DNA from: JAXMCI01 sp046349435
GTDB lineage: Bacteria > Pseudomonadota > Alphaproteobacteria > Dongiales > Dongiaceae
Length of the DNA stretch: 64,000 bases
Assembly: GCA_046349435.1 (NCBI GenBank)
Contig: JAXMCI010000002.1
Location: 310,001 to 374,000, forward strand
Reading direction: 5' to 3'
Of this stretch, positions 15,804 through 24,479 are shown piece after piece (within the stretch, counting starts at the first letter, position 1; the number at the start of each line of letters is the position of its first letter). The position numbers and the translations under genes are program-made. The notes under the pieces were generated by a model, which had not been told where the DNA came from, did not search any database, and was given only the letters and a program-made list of their open reading frames with translations.

Positions 15804-17402
15804 CTACTTCATCGACATGTAGCGCCCGAGATGGATGTCGAGAAGGTTGAAGTCCCAGCCTGCGACCTTCGGCGACAGCATGTGCTTGGTGACGTAGAAG
15901 TAGATCGGGATCATCGGCACGTCGTCGAGGAACGCCCGCTCCGCCTCCTGCAGCAGCTTGAGGCGGGCCGGCTGGTCGACCGTCTTCTGCGCCTCGGCCA
16001 GCAGGTCGTCGTACTTCTTGTTGTTGTAGCCGGCGTCGTTCTGCGGCCCGGCGTTGGACAGGAACATCTGCTCGAAGGTGTAGGGGTCCATGTAGTCGCC
16101 GATCCACGCGGCGCGGGCCACCTCGAAGCTCTTCTGCTTGCGGGTGTCGAGATAGACCTTCCACTCCTGGTTGGTGATGGTGGCGTCGACGCCGAGCGCC
16201 TTCTTCCACATGCTCTGGATCGCGACGGCGATCTTCTTGTGGTTCTCGCTGGTGTTGTAGAGGATCTCGACCTTGAGCGGCTTGTCGGGGCCGTAGCCGG
16301 CCTCCTTGTAGAGCTTCTGCGCCTCCTTGACCCGGTCGGCCTGGCTCATCTTGGCGAAGTCGAGCGACTGCTGCTCGTAGCCCGGCATGCCCGGCGGCAC
16401 CCAGCCATAGGCCGGCAGCTCGCCCGCCTGGGTGATCTTCTCGACGATCAGGTCGCGGTCGATCGCCATCGCCAGGGCGCGGCGCAGCTTGAGGTCCTTG
16501 CCCAGCGGGTCCTTGGTCAGGTTGATGACGTAGTAGTAGGTGCCGAGATAGGGCTCGTTGTGGAACTGGTCGGCCATGTTGGCCTTGATCCACTTGATCT
16601 GGTCGTTCGGCACCTCGTAGGTGGCGTCGAGCTCGCCGGCGCGGAAGCGCTTCAGCTCCTCGCCGATATCCTCGGTCGGGTAGAACACCGTCTTGTCGAG
16701 CTTGACCGAGGCGGCGTCGTGGAAGTTCGGGTTGCGCACCACGGTCAGCGAGGCCTGCGGCTTCCAGTCCTGCAGCACGTAGGCGCCGTTGCTGATCAGG
16801 TTGCCCGGCCGGGTCCACTTGTCGCCGAACTTCTCGATCGAGGCCTTGTTGACGGGGAAGCCGATATTGTGCCGGACCAGCTGCAGGAAGTGCGCGGTCG
16901 GCGCGGTCAGCGTGATCTGCAGCGTGTAGTCGTCGATCGCCTTGACGCCGAGCTTGCTCAGGTCCTTCTCGGTGCCGGCGGTGATCTCGGCGGCGTTGAC
17001 GACCGGCTCCAGGATGTAGGCGTAGGGCGAGGCGGTCGCCGGGTCGACGGCGCGCTGGTAGGAATAGACGAAGTCCTGGGCGGTCAGCTTCTCGCCGTTG
17101 GACCACTTGCCGTCCTGGCGCAGCTTGAAGGTGTAGACCTTGCCGTCGTCGCTGATCGTCCAGGACTCGGCGGCGCCGGGCACCACCTCGGCCTTCGGCC
17201 CGTAGGTCGTCAGCCCCTCGAACAGGTCGGCGGTGATGTTGATCTCCGGCACGCCCTCGAGCTTGTGCGGATCGAGGGTCTGCGGCTCGGCGCCGTTGCC
17301 GCGGTTGAGGACCGTCTCGGCCTGCGCGACGGCCACGGCGCTGCCCAGCGCCAGCACCGAGGCCAGCGCCGCCAGCCTCAGGCGCGCGAACATGCTTGTC
17401 AT
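15804..17402 (-). CDS. Peptide ABC transporter substrate-binding protein, OppA/DppA (SBP family 5)
   Basis: The ATG at 17402 follows GGGAG at good spacing and opens a signal peptide (MTSMFARLRLAALASVLALG, cleavage near AQA-ET). The 532-residue product has the family-5 pattern ETVLNRGNGAEPQTLDPHKL, ITADLFEGLTTYGPKAEVVPG and the C-terminal WDFNLLDIHLGRYMSMK, very close to OppA of enteric bacteria. It is the first gene of a complete importer read in the order OppA, OppB, OppC, OppD, OppF type. It captures oligopeptides in the periplasm; murein peptides such as MppA substrates are also possible. Confidence 0.93.
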   Translation of the reverse strand: MTSMFARLRLAALASVLALGSAVAVAQAETVLNRGNGAEPQTLDPHKLEGVPEINITADLFEGLTTYGPKAEVVPGAAESWTISDDGKVYTFKLRQDGKWSNGEKLTAQDFVYSYQRAVDPATASPYAYILEPVVNAAEITAGTEKDLSKLGVKAIDDYTLQITLTAPTAHFLQLVRHNIGFPVNKASIEKFGDKWTRPGNLISNGAYVLQDWKPQASLTVVRNPNFHDAASVKLDKTVFYPTEDIGEELKRFRAGELDATYEVPNDQIKWIKANMADQFHNEPYLGTYYYVINLTKDPLGKDLKLRRALAMAIDRDLIVEKITQAGELPAYGWVPPGMPGYEQQSLDFAKMSQADRVKEAQKLYKEAGYGPDKPLKVEILYNTSENHKKIAVAIQSMWKKALGVDATITNQEWKVYLDTRKQKSFEVARAAWIGDYMDPYTFEQMFLSNAGPQNDAGYNNKKYDDLLAEAQKTVDQPARLKLLQEAERAFLDDVPMIPIYFYVTKHMLSPKVAGWDFNLLDIHLGRYMSMK

Positions 17403-17541
17403 GCGATGCTCCCTTTTCTCGTGAACCCAACGCATTGTCGCGGGCGCCGCGCCAGAGGCCGGCGCCCTTTGCCCGGAGTGTGGCGGGAATCCCCCGGGGC
17501 CAGCAAGCGGGATTGTCGTTTCTGGAATGTTCCGCTGCGGC

Positions 17542-18027
17542 TCAGCGACGAGCCTTTCCACGCGGCGGCAGGGCGGCCATCTCGCGGCGCAGCGCCATCA
17601 GCAGCTCGCCGAGCCGGTTCTCCCCCTCGCCGTCGCGGCTGCGGCCCCAGAAATGGTCGCTGGCCGAGAGATGGATCAGTGGCGCCGCCCCGGTCGCGAG
17701 CAGGCGCACGCCCAGCGCGCGGTTCTGCTCGAACTTGGCGCGGAGCGCCAGCGCCATCACCGCCAGCCGCCGCTCCGCCCAGTCCGGCCGCACGGCGAGC
17801 GAGCGGTCCTGGCCGAGCTTGCGGGCCCGTGCCGCGCTCTCCGCCGCGCGGATCCGCGCCGCTACCGCCGGGTCGGGGTACTTCAGCGCCTGATAGCAGT
17901 GCTCGACGCTGGGCCAGCGCACCCCGTCGAGGGTGAAGGGGTGCGGCGAGAAGTTGGACAGCCAGCCGGTGGCGGGGTCCTTCGAATGGAACCAGACCGG
18001 GGAGGACAGTGGGTCGGGGTCGTTCAT
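17542..18027 (-). CDS. NADAR-family protein (YbiA-like N-glycosidase)
   Basis: This 161-residue protein has the NADAR pattern: F(H)S near the N-terminus, GWLSNFSPHPFTLDG, WPSVEHCYQALKY, and GRSRDGEGENRLGELLMALR at the C-terminus. YbiA/RIBX proteins hydrolyse the N-glycosidic bond of reactive early riboflavin intermediates, and other NADAR proteins are linked to NAD/ADP-ribose chemistry. Start ATG at 18027 is chosen for the fit to family length; a second ATG at 18066 is possible. It is divergent from a beta-lactamase-fold hydrolase gene 63 bp away and is not next to rib genes. Confidence 0.87.
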   Translation of the reverse strand: MNDPDPLSSPVWFHSKDPATGWLSNFSPHPFTLDGVRWPSVEHCYQALKYPDPAVAARIRAAESAARARKLGQDRSLAVRPDWAERRLAVMALALRAKFEQNRALGVRLLATGAAPLIHLSASDHFWGRSRDGEGENRLGELLMALRREMAALPPRGKARR

Positions 18028-18090
18028 CTTGCGCAATTCGTCGCCGGGGATAGGCTCGCTGCCCATTGGGGAGTGCTGCTCATCCTGCTC

Positions 18091-18963
18091 ATGCCGGACG
18101 CGATCGTCGACAGCGGAGAGGCCGTCCGGGCGAGCCCGCTCGCCTGGCTGCGCGCCGTGCTGGCGGCGGCCGGCATCGATCCGGCGGGCGCGGCGGTCGA
18201 TCTGCGCCTGGACGGGCCGCGGCCGCTGCGCGTCGCCCATCGCGCCGGCGTGCCGGTGCACCCGGCGAGCCTCTGCAAGCTGTTCTTCCTGGCGGCGGCG
18301 CAGGCCTGGCTCGAGACCGGCCGGCTCGAGGCCGGCCCGGAGCTGGAGCGCGCGCTGGCCGCGATGATCCGCGAGTCCAGCAACGACGCGACCAGCTACG
18401 TCCTCGACCGCCTCACCGGGACAACGTCCGGGCCGGAGCTGGCGCCGGCCGCGCTCGCCGAATGGATGGTGCGCCGCGGCGCGGTCAACCGCCACTTCCA
18501 GGCCGCGGGCCCGTTTGCGGCCGGCTGCAACCTGACCCAGAAGACCTGGGCGGACGGCCCCTATGGCCGCGAGCGCCAGGGCCGCGCCATCGACCCGCAT
18601 GGCGGCAACCGGCTCAGCGCGTCGGCCGTCGCCGACCTGCTCGACGCCATCGCCGCCGGCCGCGCCGTCAGCCCGGCGCGCTCGGCGGCGATGCTCGCGT
18701 TGCTCGAGCGCGACCTCGATCCCGCCAGGCGCGCGCCCGGCGACCAGGTCGAGGGCTTCCTCGGCGCCGGCCTGCCGCCGGGCAGCCGCCTCTGGTCGAA
18801 GTCCGGCTGGACCAGCACGCTGCGCCACGACGCTGCCCTGGTCGCGCTGCCCGGCGGCGTCCGCTTCCGGCTGGTGGTGCTGACCGAGGGCCGCGCCGCG
18901 TCGGCCGACGCCCGCGCCCTGCCGGCGCTGGCGGCGGCGGTGGTGCGCGATGTCGAGAGGTGA
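18091..18963 (+). CDS. Serine hydrolase of the beta-lactamase (class A-like) fold
   Basis: The 290-residue product carries the three active-site elements of the fold: SLCK at 60-63 (SxxK nucleophile and lysine), SSN at 96-98 (SxN), and KSG at 237-239. There is no signal peptide with the chosen ATG; an in-frame GTG at 18073 (GTGCTGCTCATCCTG) adds only six hydrophobic residues. It is therefore either cytoplasmic or misstarted. Most such chromosomal proteins are esterases or penicillin-interacting enzymes rather than true resistance enzymes; the class A omega-loop motif ExxLN is not seen. Confidence 0.8.
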   Translation: MPDAIVDSGEAVRASPLAWLRAVLAAAGIDPAGAAVDLRLDGPRPLRVAHRAGVPVHPASLCKLFFLAAAQAWLETGRLEAGPELERALAAMIRESSNDATSYVLDRLTGTTSGPELAPAALAEWMVRRGAVNRHFQAAGPFAAGCNLTQKTWADGPYGRERQGRAIDPHGGNRLSASAVADLLDAIAAGRAVSPARSAAMLALLERDLDPARRAPGDQVEGFLGAGLPPGSRLWSKSGWTSTLRHDAALVALPGGVRFRLVVLTEGRAASADARALPALAAAVVRDVER

Positions 18964-19003
18964 GGGTGGCGGGCGCCGGCGCGGCGGAGAGGTGGAACAT
19001 CGG

Positions 19004-19075
19004 CACGCCGAGGCGCCGAGGACGCCGAGGGAGCGACGGCCGGGCCTGTGGCCTTCTTCTCGGCGCCTCGGCGTG
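19004..19075. repeat. Intergenic long-hairpin repeat, family member 1
   Basis: The arms CACGCCGAGGCGCCGAG (19004-19020) and CTCGGCGCCTCGGCGTG (19059-19075) are exact complements, and GACGCCGAGG follows the left arm. Member 2 at 24304-24427 has the same plan. It lies between two converging genes and may act as a bidirectional terminator or be a remnant of a small mobile hairpin. Confidence 0.8.
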
Positions 19076-19132
19076 AATCGCGCGATGGCTCGGCGGCGGC
19101 GCCGCCGTGCCGACCTCGCCCTTCGGCGGTGC

Positions 19133-19543
19133 TCAGAAGAACGTGCCGAGGAATACGGCCGCCGCGTGAGAGATGCCGCCGATCTTGTTCGTGGCCTGGC
19201 GGTAGAACTTGAAGTTGAGCTCGGTTTCGGGGCGGCCGTCGTTCCATGTCGCGAAGGACTTGAGCTCGGCCCGGCCAAGCCGCCGCTTCGCCAGCGCCGT
19301 GCGGCGGACGGCGACGTTCACCCGCGGCGTCTGCCGGGCGATGCCCGGCTGCCGCGCCACGGGCTCGGCCGCCGTCACCACGCCGCGGGCGACCAGGCCC
19401 GGGCCACCCTCGGTCTCGCTGGCGAAGAGGAAGACCGTGTCGCCCGGGGCGATCGCCTTGCCGCCATACATCGTCTTCTGCGCGGCGAAGGCGAAGGTCT
19501 CCGCCCGCGGATCGTCGATCGCCGCCTTGATCACGTAGGCCAT
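19133..19543 (-). CDS. Conserved hypothetical protein, possibly PUA/EVE-like
   Basis: This 136-residue soluble protein starts at ATG 19543, 16 bp after the stop of the indolepyruvate oxidoreductase gene, so it is probably the second gene of that transcript. It has a beta-rich layout: VIKAAIDDPRAETFAF, then KAIAPGDTVFLFAS and GLVARGVVTAAEPV, then RVNVAVRRTALAKRRLG. The PGDTVFLF...GLVARG arrangement resembles PUA/ASCH/EVE small-ligand folds, but this is inference. No catalytic residues or known name can be given. Confidence 0.65.
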   Translation of the reverse strand: MAYVIKAAIDDPRAETFAFAAQKTMYGGKAIAPGDTVFLFASETEGGPGLVARGVVTAAEPVARQPGIARQTPRVNVAVRRTALAKRRLGRAELKSFATWNDGRPETELNFKFYRQATNKIGGISHAAAVFLGTFF

Positions 19544-19559
19544 GCCGGGCGCCGGCGGC

Positions 19560-22500
19560 CTACTCCGCCGCGTCGCGCCGGGCCGGCGGGTGGCGGAAGG
19601 CCTCGAGCAGCTCGGCCTCGCGGGTGCGCACCTTGGCGAGGTGCGCCTCCTTGACCGGGCCGTAGCCGCGGATCTGCTCGGGCAGCGCGGCGAGCGCGAC
19701 GGCGGCCGCATGGCGCTCGGCGTCGAGCCCGGCCAGCAGCTCCTCGACGCGCTGCTCGTACTCGGCGATCAGCTGCCGCTCGAGCCGGCGCTCGGCGCCG
19801 TAGCCGAAGACGTCGAAGGGCGTGCCGCGCAGCCGCTTCATCCCGGCCAGCAGGCGGAAGACCGGCAGCATCCAGGGGCCGAAGGTCCGCTTCGCCGGGC
19901 GGCCGGTGGCGGGGTCGGGGCGGGCCAGCATCGGCGGGGCGAGGTTGAACTCCAGCTTGTAGTCGCCCTCGAACTGCTCGGCGATCTGGCGCAGGAACGC
20001 CGGGTCGGACTGCAGCCGCGCGACCTCGTACTCGTCCTTGTAGGCGAGCAGCTTGAAGTAGTAGCGCGCCACCGCCTCGGCGAGCCCGCCGCGGCCGGGC
20101 GCGCGCTCGGCTTCGGCGCGGCGCACCCGCTCGACCAGCGCGCGGTAGCGCCCGGCATAGGCGGCGTCCTGGTAGTCGGTGAGGAAGGCGACGCGGCGGG
20201 CCACGATCTCGTCGAGCGTGGTGGCCGGCTGGTGGCTCGCCGGCACCGGGTCGGCGGCGGCGACCCGCCGCACGACCGCGCCGCGGTCGGCCGCCGCGCG
20301 GCGGCCCCAGAGGAAGGCCTGCTTGTTGGCCTCGACCGCGGTGGCGTTGAGCTCGATGGCGCGCTCGATCGCCGCGCCCGAGATCGGGATCAGCCCGCGC
20401 TGCCAGGCGTAGCCCATCATGAACAGGTTGGTGGCGATGGAATCGCCGAGCAGCGCCGTGGCCAGCCGCGTCGCGTCGATCGTCTCCAGCGCCCCGGCGC
20501 CGACCGCGGCGGCGACCACGCTCTCCAGCTTGTCGGCGGGGAAGACGAGGTCGGGATTGCGGGTGAACTCGCCGGTCACCGTGGCGTGGTCGTTGATCAC
20601 CGCGCGGCTGGCGCCCTCCTCGACCTTGGCCAGCGCGTCGAAGCTCGCCGCCACCACGTTGTCGCAGCCGAGCAGCAGCCGGGCGCCGCCGGCGGCGAGC
20701 CGCACGGCGTGGATCTCGTCCGGGCTGCGGGCGATGCGGATATGGGTGAAGACGGCGCCGCCCTTCTGGGCGAGGCCCGTCATGTCGAGGACGCTGCAGC
20801 CCTTGCCCTCGAGATGGGCGGCCATGCCGAGCAGCGCGCCGACCGTCACCACGCCGGTGCCGCCGACGCCGGTGATGAGGATGCCGTAGGGCTCGTCGAG
20901 CGCCGGCAGATCGGGCTCGGGCAGCACCGGCCAGGGGCTGCCGGTGCCGGCCAGCTTGCGGCGGCGGCGCGGCCGGCCGCCCTTCACCGTCACGAAGCTC
21001 GGGCAGAAGCCCTTGAGGCAGGAATAGTCCTTGTTGCAGGTCGACTGGTCGATGGCGCGCTTGCGGCCGAGCTCGGTCTCGACCGGCACCACCGAGAGGC
21101 AGTTCGACTGCGTGCCGCAATCGCCGCAGCCCTCGCACACCGTCTCGTTGATCACCACCCGCTTCGGCGGGTCGGGCATCAGGCCGCGCTTGCGCCGGCG
21201 CCGCTTCTCGGCGGCGCAGGTCTGGTCGTAGACGATGACGGTGACGCCGGGGACCTCGCGCATCTCGCGCTGCACCGCGTCGAGCGCGTCGCGGTGATGC
21301 ACGGCGACGCCGGCCGGGAAGGCGCCGGAGGTCGGATATTTCTCGGGCTCGTCGGTGACGACCGCGATGCGGGCGACGCCCTCGGCCGCCAGCTGGCGGG
21401 TGATCGAGGGCACGTCGAGCGGCCCGTCCACCGGCTGGCCGCCGGTCATCGCCACCGCGTCGTTGTAGAGCAGCTTGTAGGTGATGTTGACGCCGGCGGC
21501 GACCGCGGCGCGGATCGCCAGGCTGCCGGAGTGGTAGTAGGTGCCGTCGCCGATGTTCTGGAAGACGTGCGGCGTGGTCACGAACGGCGCCTGGCCGATC
21601 CAGGTCGCGCCCTCGCCGCCCATCTGGGTGTAGGTCTCGGTGTTGCGGTCCATCCACAGCGCCATGTAGTGGCAGCCGATGCCGGCCAGCGCCCGGCTGC
21701 CCTCCGGCACCTTGGTCGAGCTGTTGTGCGGGCAGCCCGAGCAGAAATAGGGGATGCGGCGCATCGGCGGCGCGTAGCCGGCGAGCGCCTTCTCCTTGGC
21801 CTCGAGGAAGGCGAGCCGCTCGCGGATGCGCGGGCTGTCGTGGAAGCGGGCGATGCGCCTGGCGATCACCCGGGCGATCCGCGCCGGGGTCAGCTCGTCG
21901 GCCGAGGGCAGGATCCACTCGCCGCTCTCGTCGAACTTGCCGATGACCCGCGGGCGGACGTTCTCGCTCCAGTTATAGAGCTGCTCCTTGAGCTGGTTCT
22001 CCATCAGCGCGCGCTTCTCCTCGACCACGAGGATCTCCTCGAGGCCCTCGGCGAAGCGGCGCACGCCGTCGCGCTCCAGCGGCCAGGTCATCGCCACCTT
22101 GTAGAGGCTGAGGCCGATCTCGGCGGCGTGCGCTTCGTCGATGCCGAGGTCCTCGAGCGCCTGGCGGACGTCGAGATAGGTCTTGCCGCAGGTGACGATC
22201 CCGAAGCGCCGGCGCGGGCTGTCGATCACCGTGCGGTTGAGGTTGTTGGCCCGGGCATAGGCGAGCGCGGCATAGAGCTTGTAGCGGTGCAGCCGGTACT
22301 CCGCCTCGAGGGCCTGGGCCGAGGCCAGCGGCGAGGCCGGGCGGCGCAGGTTGAGCCCGCCCTCCGGCATCTCGAAGTCGGTCGGGACGACGATCTCGAC
22401 GCGGTGCGGGTCGACATGGACCGAGGCCGAGCTGTCGACGGTGTCGGCGACCACCTTGAAGGCGACGTAGCAGCCGGAATAGCGCGACAGCGCCCAGCCA

Positions 22501-23054
22501 TGCAGCCCGAGATCGAGGAACTCCTGCACCCCGGCGGGGTGGAGCACCGGGATGCCGAGGTCCATGAAGGCGTACTCGGTCTGGTGCGCCGTGGTCGAGG
22601 ACTTGCAGGTGTGGTCGTCGCCGGCCAGCAGCAGCACGCCGCCATGCCTGGCCGTACCGGCGAAGTTGGCGTGGCGCAGCACGTCGCCGGCGCGGTCGAC
22701 GCCGGGCCCCTTGGCGTACCACATGGCGAAGACGCCATCGTGCTTGGCATCGCCGAACAGCCCGACCTGCTGGGTGCCCCAGACGGCGGTCGCCGCCAGG
22801 TCCTCGTTGACGCCCGGCTGGAAGTGGATCTGGTTGGCCTTGAGGAAGCGCCGCGCCTGCCACATCGCCTGGTCGACGCCGCCGAGCGGCGAGCCGCGAT
22901 AGCCGGTGACGAAGCAGGCGGTGTCGAGCCCGGCCGCCTTGTCGCGCTGCCGCTGCATCATCGGCAGGCGGACCAGCGCCTGGGTGCCGTTGAGGAACAC
23001 CCGCCCGGATTCGAGCGCGTACTTGTCGTCGAGCGTGACGGCGGCGAGGGCCAT
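19560..23054 (-). CDS. Indolepyruvate ferredoxin oxidoreductase family protein (fused alpha/beta)
   Basis: At 1164 residues this is the full-length single-chain form. The N-terminal pyrimidine-binding half (CFVTGYRGSPLGGVDQAMW) and a thiamine-diphosphate domain (GIGCHYMALWMDRNTETYTQ, then GDGTYYHSGSLAIRAAV) are followed by a [4Fe-4S] segment with CEGCGDCGTQSNCL and CNKDYSCLKGFCPSF. The C-terminal gamma-like domain begins ILITGVGGTGVVTVGALLG. The enzyme oxidatively decarboxylates aryl or branched 2-oxo acids from transaminated amino acids to acyl-CoA, reducing ferredoxin. It is cytoplasmic and divergent from the epimerase gene. Confidence 0.93.
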   Translation of the reverse strand: MALAAVTLDDKYALESGRVFLNGTQALVRLPMMQRQRDKAAGLDTACFVTGYRGSPLGGVDQAMWQARRFLKANQIHFQPGVNEDLAATAVWGTQQVGLFGDAKHDGVFAMWYAKGPGVDRAGDVLRHANFAGTARHGGVLLLAGDDHTCKSSTTAHQTEYAFMDLGIPVLHPAGVQEFLDLGLHGWALSRYSGCYVAFKVVADTVDSSASVHVDPHRVEIVVPTDFEMPEGGLNLRRPASPLASAQALEAEYRLHRYKLYAALAYARANNLNRTVIDSPRRRFGIVTCGKTYLDVRQALEDLGIDEAHAAEIGLSLYKVAMTWPLERDGVRRFAEGLEEILVVEEKRALMENQLKEQLYNWSENVRPRVIGKFDESGEWILPSADELTPARIARVIARRIARFHDSPRIRERLAFLEAKEKALAGYAPPMRRIPYFCSGCPHNSSTKVPEGSRALAGIGCHYMALWMDRNTETYTQMGGEGATWIGQAPFVTTPHVFQNIGDGTYYHSGSLAIRAAVAAGVNITYKLLYNDAVAMTGGQPVDGPLDVPSITRQLAAEGVARIAVVTDEPEKYPTSGAFPAGVAVHHRDALDAVQREMREVPGVTVIVYDQTCAAEKRRRRKRGLMPDPPKRVVINETVCEGCGDCGTQSNCLSVVPVETELGRKRAIDQSTCNKDYSCLKGFCPSFVTVKGGRPRRRRKLAGTGSPWPVLPEPDLPALDEPYGILITGVGGTGVVTVGALLGMAAHLEGKGCSVLDMTGLAQKGGAVFTHIRIARSPDEIHAVRLAAGGARLLLGCDNVVAASFDALAKVEEGASRAVINDHATVTGEFTRNPDLVFPADKLESVVAAAVGAGALETIDATRLATALLGDSIATNLFMMGYAWQRGLIPISGAAIERAIELNATAVEANKQAFLWGRRAAADRGAVVRRVAAADPVPASHQPATTLDEIVARRVAFLTDYQDAAYAGRYRALVERVRRAEAERAPGRGGLAEAVARYYFKLLAYKDEYEVARLQSDPAFLRQIAEQFEGDYKLEFNLAPPMLARPDPATGRPAKRTFGPWMLPVFRLLAGMKRLRGTPFDVFGYGAERRLERQLIAEYEQRVEELLAGLDAERHAAAVALAALPEQIRGYGPVKEAHLAKVRTREAELLEAFRHPPARRDAAE

Positions 23055-23283
23055 CGGCGTTTTCTCCCGGGCGCTGCGCCCGCTCCTAAGTTATGCACCC
23101 GCCCCCGCGGCTGCAACGGAGCCGCAATCGCGCCGCGGCCTGCGCAAGGAACCGAAGGGCGGGACGGGTCGCCGGGACATCGGCTGTCGCGGCGCGCTGC
23201 CGGCGGGCAATCTCCGGTCGGCCACGGCCGCGGTTGACGGGCGCGCGCGGCCATGCTCTGCAGCGCCGGCGAGAGGAGGGCCC

Positions 23284-24264
23284 ATGACGATTCTCCTGAC
23301 CGGTGCCGCCGGCTTCATCGGCTACCACGTCGCCGAGGCCCTGCTCGGCCGCGGCGAAACCGTGCTCGGCGTCGACAGCGTGAACGCCTATTACGACCCG
23401 GCGCTGAAGGAGGCGCGGCTGGCCCGGCTGCAGCAGCGGCCCGGCTTCCGCTTCGCCCGGCTCGACATCGCCGACGCCGCCGCGCTCGCGGCGCTGGTCG
23501 AGGCCGCGGGCGGCGTCGACCGGGTGGTGCATCTGGCGGCCCAGGCCGGGGTCCGGCATTCGCTGAAGCAGCCGCAGGCCTATATCGACGCCAACATCAC
23601 CGGCCACCTGGCGATCCTCGAGCTCTGCCGCCACCGGCCCGGCCTGCGGCACCTCGTCTATGCCAGCTCCTCCTCGGTCTATGGCGGCAATGCCAAGCTG
23701 CCCTGGTCGGTCGAGGACCCGGTCGAGCGGCCGCTCTCGCTCTACGGCGCGACCAAGCGCGCCGACGAGCTGATGAGCTATTCCTACGCCCACCTGTTCG
23801 GCCTGCCCTCGACCGGCCTGCGCTTCTTCACCGTCTACGGGCCGTGGGGCCGGCCCGACATGGCGCTCTTCATCTTCACCCGCGCGGTGCTCGCCGGGCA
23901 GCCGCTGACGCTGTTCAACCAGGGCGAGATGAAGCGCGACTTCACCTATGTCGACGACATCGTCGCCGGGGTGGTGGCCGCCCTCGACCACCCGCCGCCG
24001 GCCGCCCCCAACGCGCCGCCGCATCGCGTCTACAACCTCGGCAACCACCGCAGCGAGCCGCTGCGCCGGCTGGTCGAGCTGGTCGAGCGGGAATGCGGCC
24101 GCAAGGCGATCGTCGAGCTGGCGCCGATGCAGCCGGGCGACGTCCGCGAGAGCTTCGCCGATATCGCCGCCTCGACGCGCGACCTGGGATTCCTGCCGCG
24201 CGTCAGTATCGACGAAGGCGTCCCCCGCTTCGTCCGCTGGTACCGCGAGTACTACGGCGTATGA
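23284..24264 (+). CDS. NAD-dependent sugar-nucleotide epimerase, UDP-glucuronate 4-epimerase-like
   Basis: This 326-residue extended short-chain dehydrogenase has the NAD motif TGAAGFIG at residues 6-13, VVHLAAQAGVRHSLKQPQAY, the SSSSVYG strand, catalytic YGATK, and FFTVYGPWGRPDMALFIFT. That combination, with GEMKRDFTYVDDIV, is characteristic of UDP-glucuronate 4-epimerases, which make UDP-galacturonate for surface polysaccharide. A strong ribosome site GAGAGGAGGG precedes the ATG. The gene stands alone; no glycosyltransferase is next to it. Confidence 0.9.
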   Translation: MTILLTGAAGFIGYHVAEALLGRGETVLGVDSVNAYYDPALKEARLARLQQRPGFRFARLDIADAAALAALVEAAGGVDRVVHLAAQAGVRHSLKQPQAYIDANITGHLAILELCRHRPGLRHLVYASSSSVYGGNAKLPWSVEDPVERPLSLYGATKRADELMSYSYAHLFGLPSTGLRFFTVYGPWGRPDMALFIFTRAVLAGQPLTLFNQGEMKRDFTYVDDIVAGVVAALDHPPPAAPNAPPHRVYNLGNHRSEPLRRLVELVERECGRKAIVELAPMQPGDVRESFADIAASTRDLGFLPRVSIDEGVPRFVRWYREYYGV

Positions 24265-24303
24265 CCGTCGTCATCCGGGCGGCGGATGGGACGGAATTTT
24301 TGG

Positions 24304-24427
24304 CACGCGGAGGCGCGGAGAACGCCGAGGGTGCACGGCTGCACATTCCTGGCCCAGCAGGCATAGCTCAGCAGGCACAGGCGGTGCGGCCGACTCGGTC
24401 TCCTCTGCGGCTCCGCGCCTCCGCGTG
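24304..24427. repeat. Intergenic long-hairpin repeat, family member 2
   Basis: The arms CACGCGGAGGCGCGGAG (24304-24320) and CTCCGCGCCTCCGCGTG (24411-24427) are exact complements; AACGCCGAGGG follows the left arm as in member 1 at 19004. The 90-bp loop contains short CAGCAGGCA repeats. Like member 1 it separates two converging genes. Confidence 0.8.
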
Positions 24428-24479
24428 AGCCCTTCAGCGGCGTCGACGCCGCACGGACGCTGCCGACAAGGGCTCTCGT

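Noticed and set aside
15801..17936. A 711-codon open frame opposite the OppA-type gene
   Set aside because: Shadow of the binding-protein gene with Val/Leu/Gly/Asp-only composition and no domain.
18091..18963. True class A beta-lactamase resistance gene
   Set aside because: The fold motifs are there but no signal peptide or ExxLN omega-loop is visible, so a resistance call is not supported.
19542..23237. A 1231-codon open frame antisense to the indolepyruvate oxidoreductase gene
   Set aside because: Long antisense frames are common at this GC content; its translation is low-complexity and matches no domain, while the other strand has a full enzyme.
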